The translations under genes were made by a program, and so were the position numbers. The notes under the pieces were generated by a model that had not been told where the DNA came from, did no database searches, and saw only the letters and a list, made by a program, of their open reading frames with translations. DNA of 5,817 nucleotides from Alkalimonas sp. GTDB taxonomy: Bacteria; Pseudomonadota; Gammaproteobacteria; Enterobacterales; Alteromonadaceae. Positions 5,683 through 5,817 of the stretch are shown one piece after another. The stretch spans positions 1 through 5,817 of the forward strand of contig SKGJ01000169.1 of the NCBI GenBank assembly GCA_007117525.1, written 5' to 3'. Each line of letters starts with the position of its first letter. Within the stretch, counting starts at the first letter, position 1.

Positions 5683-5817
5683 TCAGGACTGAGTGACATC
5701 CACCAGCAGACGTAATTGTTGGCCAGGCTGCAAGTGTTGGTCAAGGCTTAACTGATTCCACTCTAAAATATCGGCTACCCGAACCCGATAACGTTGCGCG
5801 ATACGGGACAGTGAATC
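5683..5817 (-). CDS. C-terminal LysM domain of a peptidoglycan-associated protein, possibly MltD-like lytic transglycosylase (partial)
   Basis: Only the last 44 codons and the TGA stop (5685-5683) lie in the window; the gene continues beyond 5817. The visible residues, DSLSRIAQRYRVRVADILEWNQLS followed by LQPGQQLRLLV, form a typical LysM repeat: the D-S-L-x-x-I-A start, the V-x-x-I-x-x-W-N middle and the L-x-P-G-Q-x-L end. LysM binds the N-acetylglucosamine parts of peptidoglycan. A LysM repeat at the extreme C-terminus is the arrangement of membrane-bound lytic murein transglycosylase D in gammaproteobacteria, and the W-N-x-L and PGQ-x-L sequence resembles MltD repeats. Other LysM proteins (amidase activators, LysM peptidases) are not excluded because the catalytic part is missing. 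It lies directly upstream of, and probably in an operon with, the secreted protein gene. Confidence 0.8.
   Translation of the reverse strand, partial: DSLSRIAQRYRVRVADILEWNQLSLDQHLQPGQQLRLLVDVTQS

Overview
The window is a chromosomal stretch from a gammaproteobacterium with moderate GC. The gene order hppD - short-type hmgA - short-type fahA - maiA is the one I associate with Vibrio, Shewanella and other Alteromonadales-like bacteria, and the upstream regulator resembles TyrR of that group. I cannot name a genus from the sequence alone. There are no mobile elements, CRISPR arrays, tRNA or rRNA genes.

Layout. Positions 1-755 (+) hold the C-terminal two thirds or less of a TyrR/PhhR-type aromatic amino acid regulator, cut by the window edge. 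A 260-base intergenic region (756-1015) follows, with a probable tyrR terminator, one candidate TyrR box and a TATAAT promoter element just upstream of hppD. Positions 1016-4980 (+) are four co-directional genes for the homogentisate route of tyrosine breakdown: hppD, hmgA, fahA and maiA. A 72-residue Trp-rich membrane protein gene (4970-5188, +) overlaps the end of maiA. On the minus strand, converging on this block, lie a small secreted protein gene (5670-5194) and, upstream of it, the last 44 codons of a LysM-domain gene (5817-5683) that runs off the window.

How the genes work together. HppD converts 4-hydroxyphenylpyruvate (transaminated tyrosine) to homogentisate, HmgA opens the ring to maleylacetoacetate, MaiA isomerises this to fumarylacetoacetate with glutathione, and FahA cleaves it to fumarate and acetoacetate. 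All four catalytic steps from 4-hydroxyphenylpyruvate to central metabolites are present. The adjacent TyrR-like regulator is the obvious candidate controller. Known family traits worth noting are the short cupin-type HmgA, the short FahA and a Cys-less MaiA active-site motif. Less expected are a perfect UUCG-capped hairpin between fahA and maiA, the degenerate GAFTGA loop of the regulator, and the two uncharacterised small proteins at the right end. I see no convincing sign of an undescribed system; most of the window is a well-understood catabolic operon.
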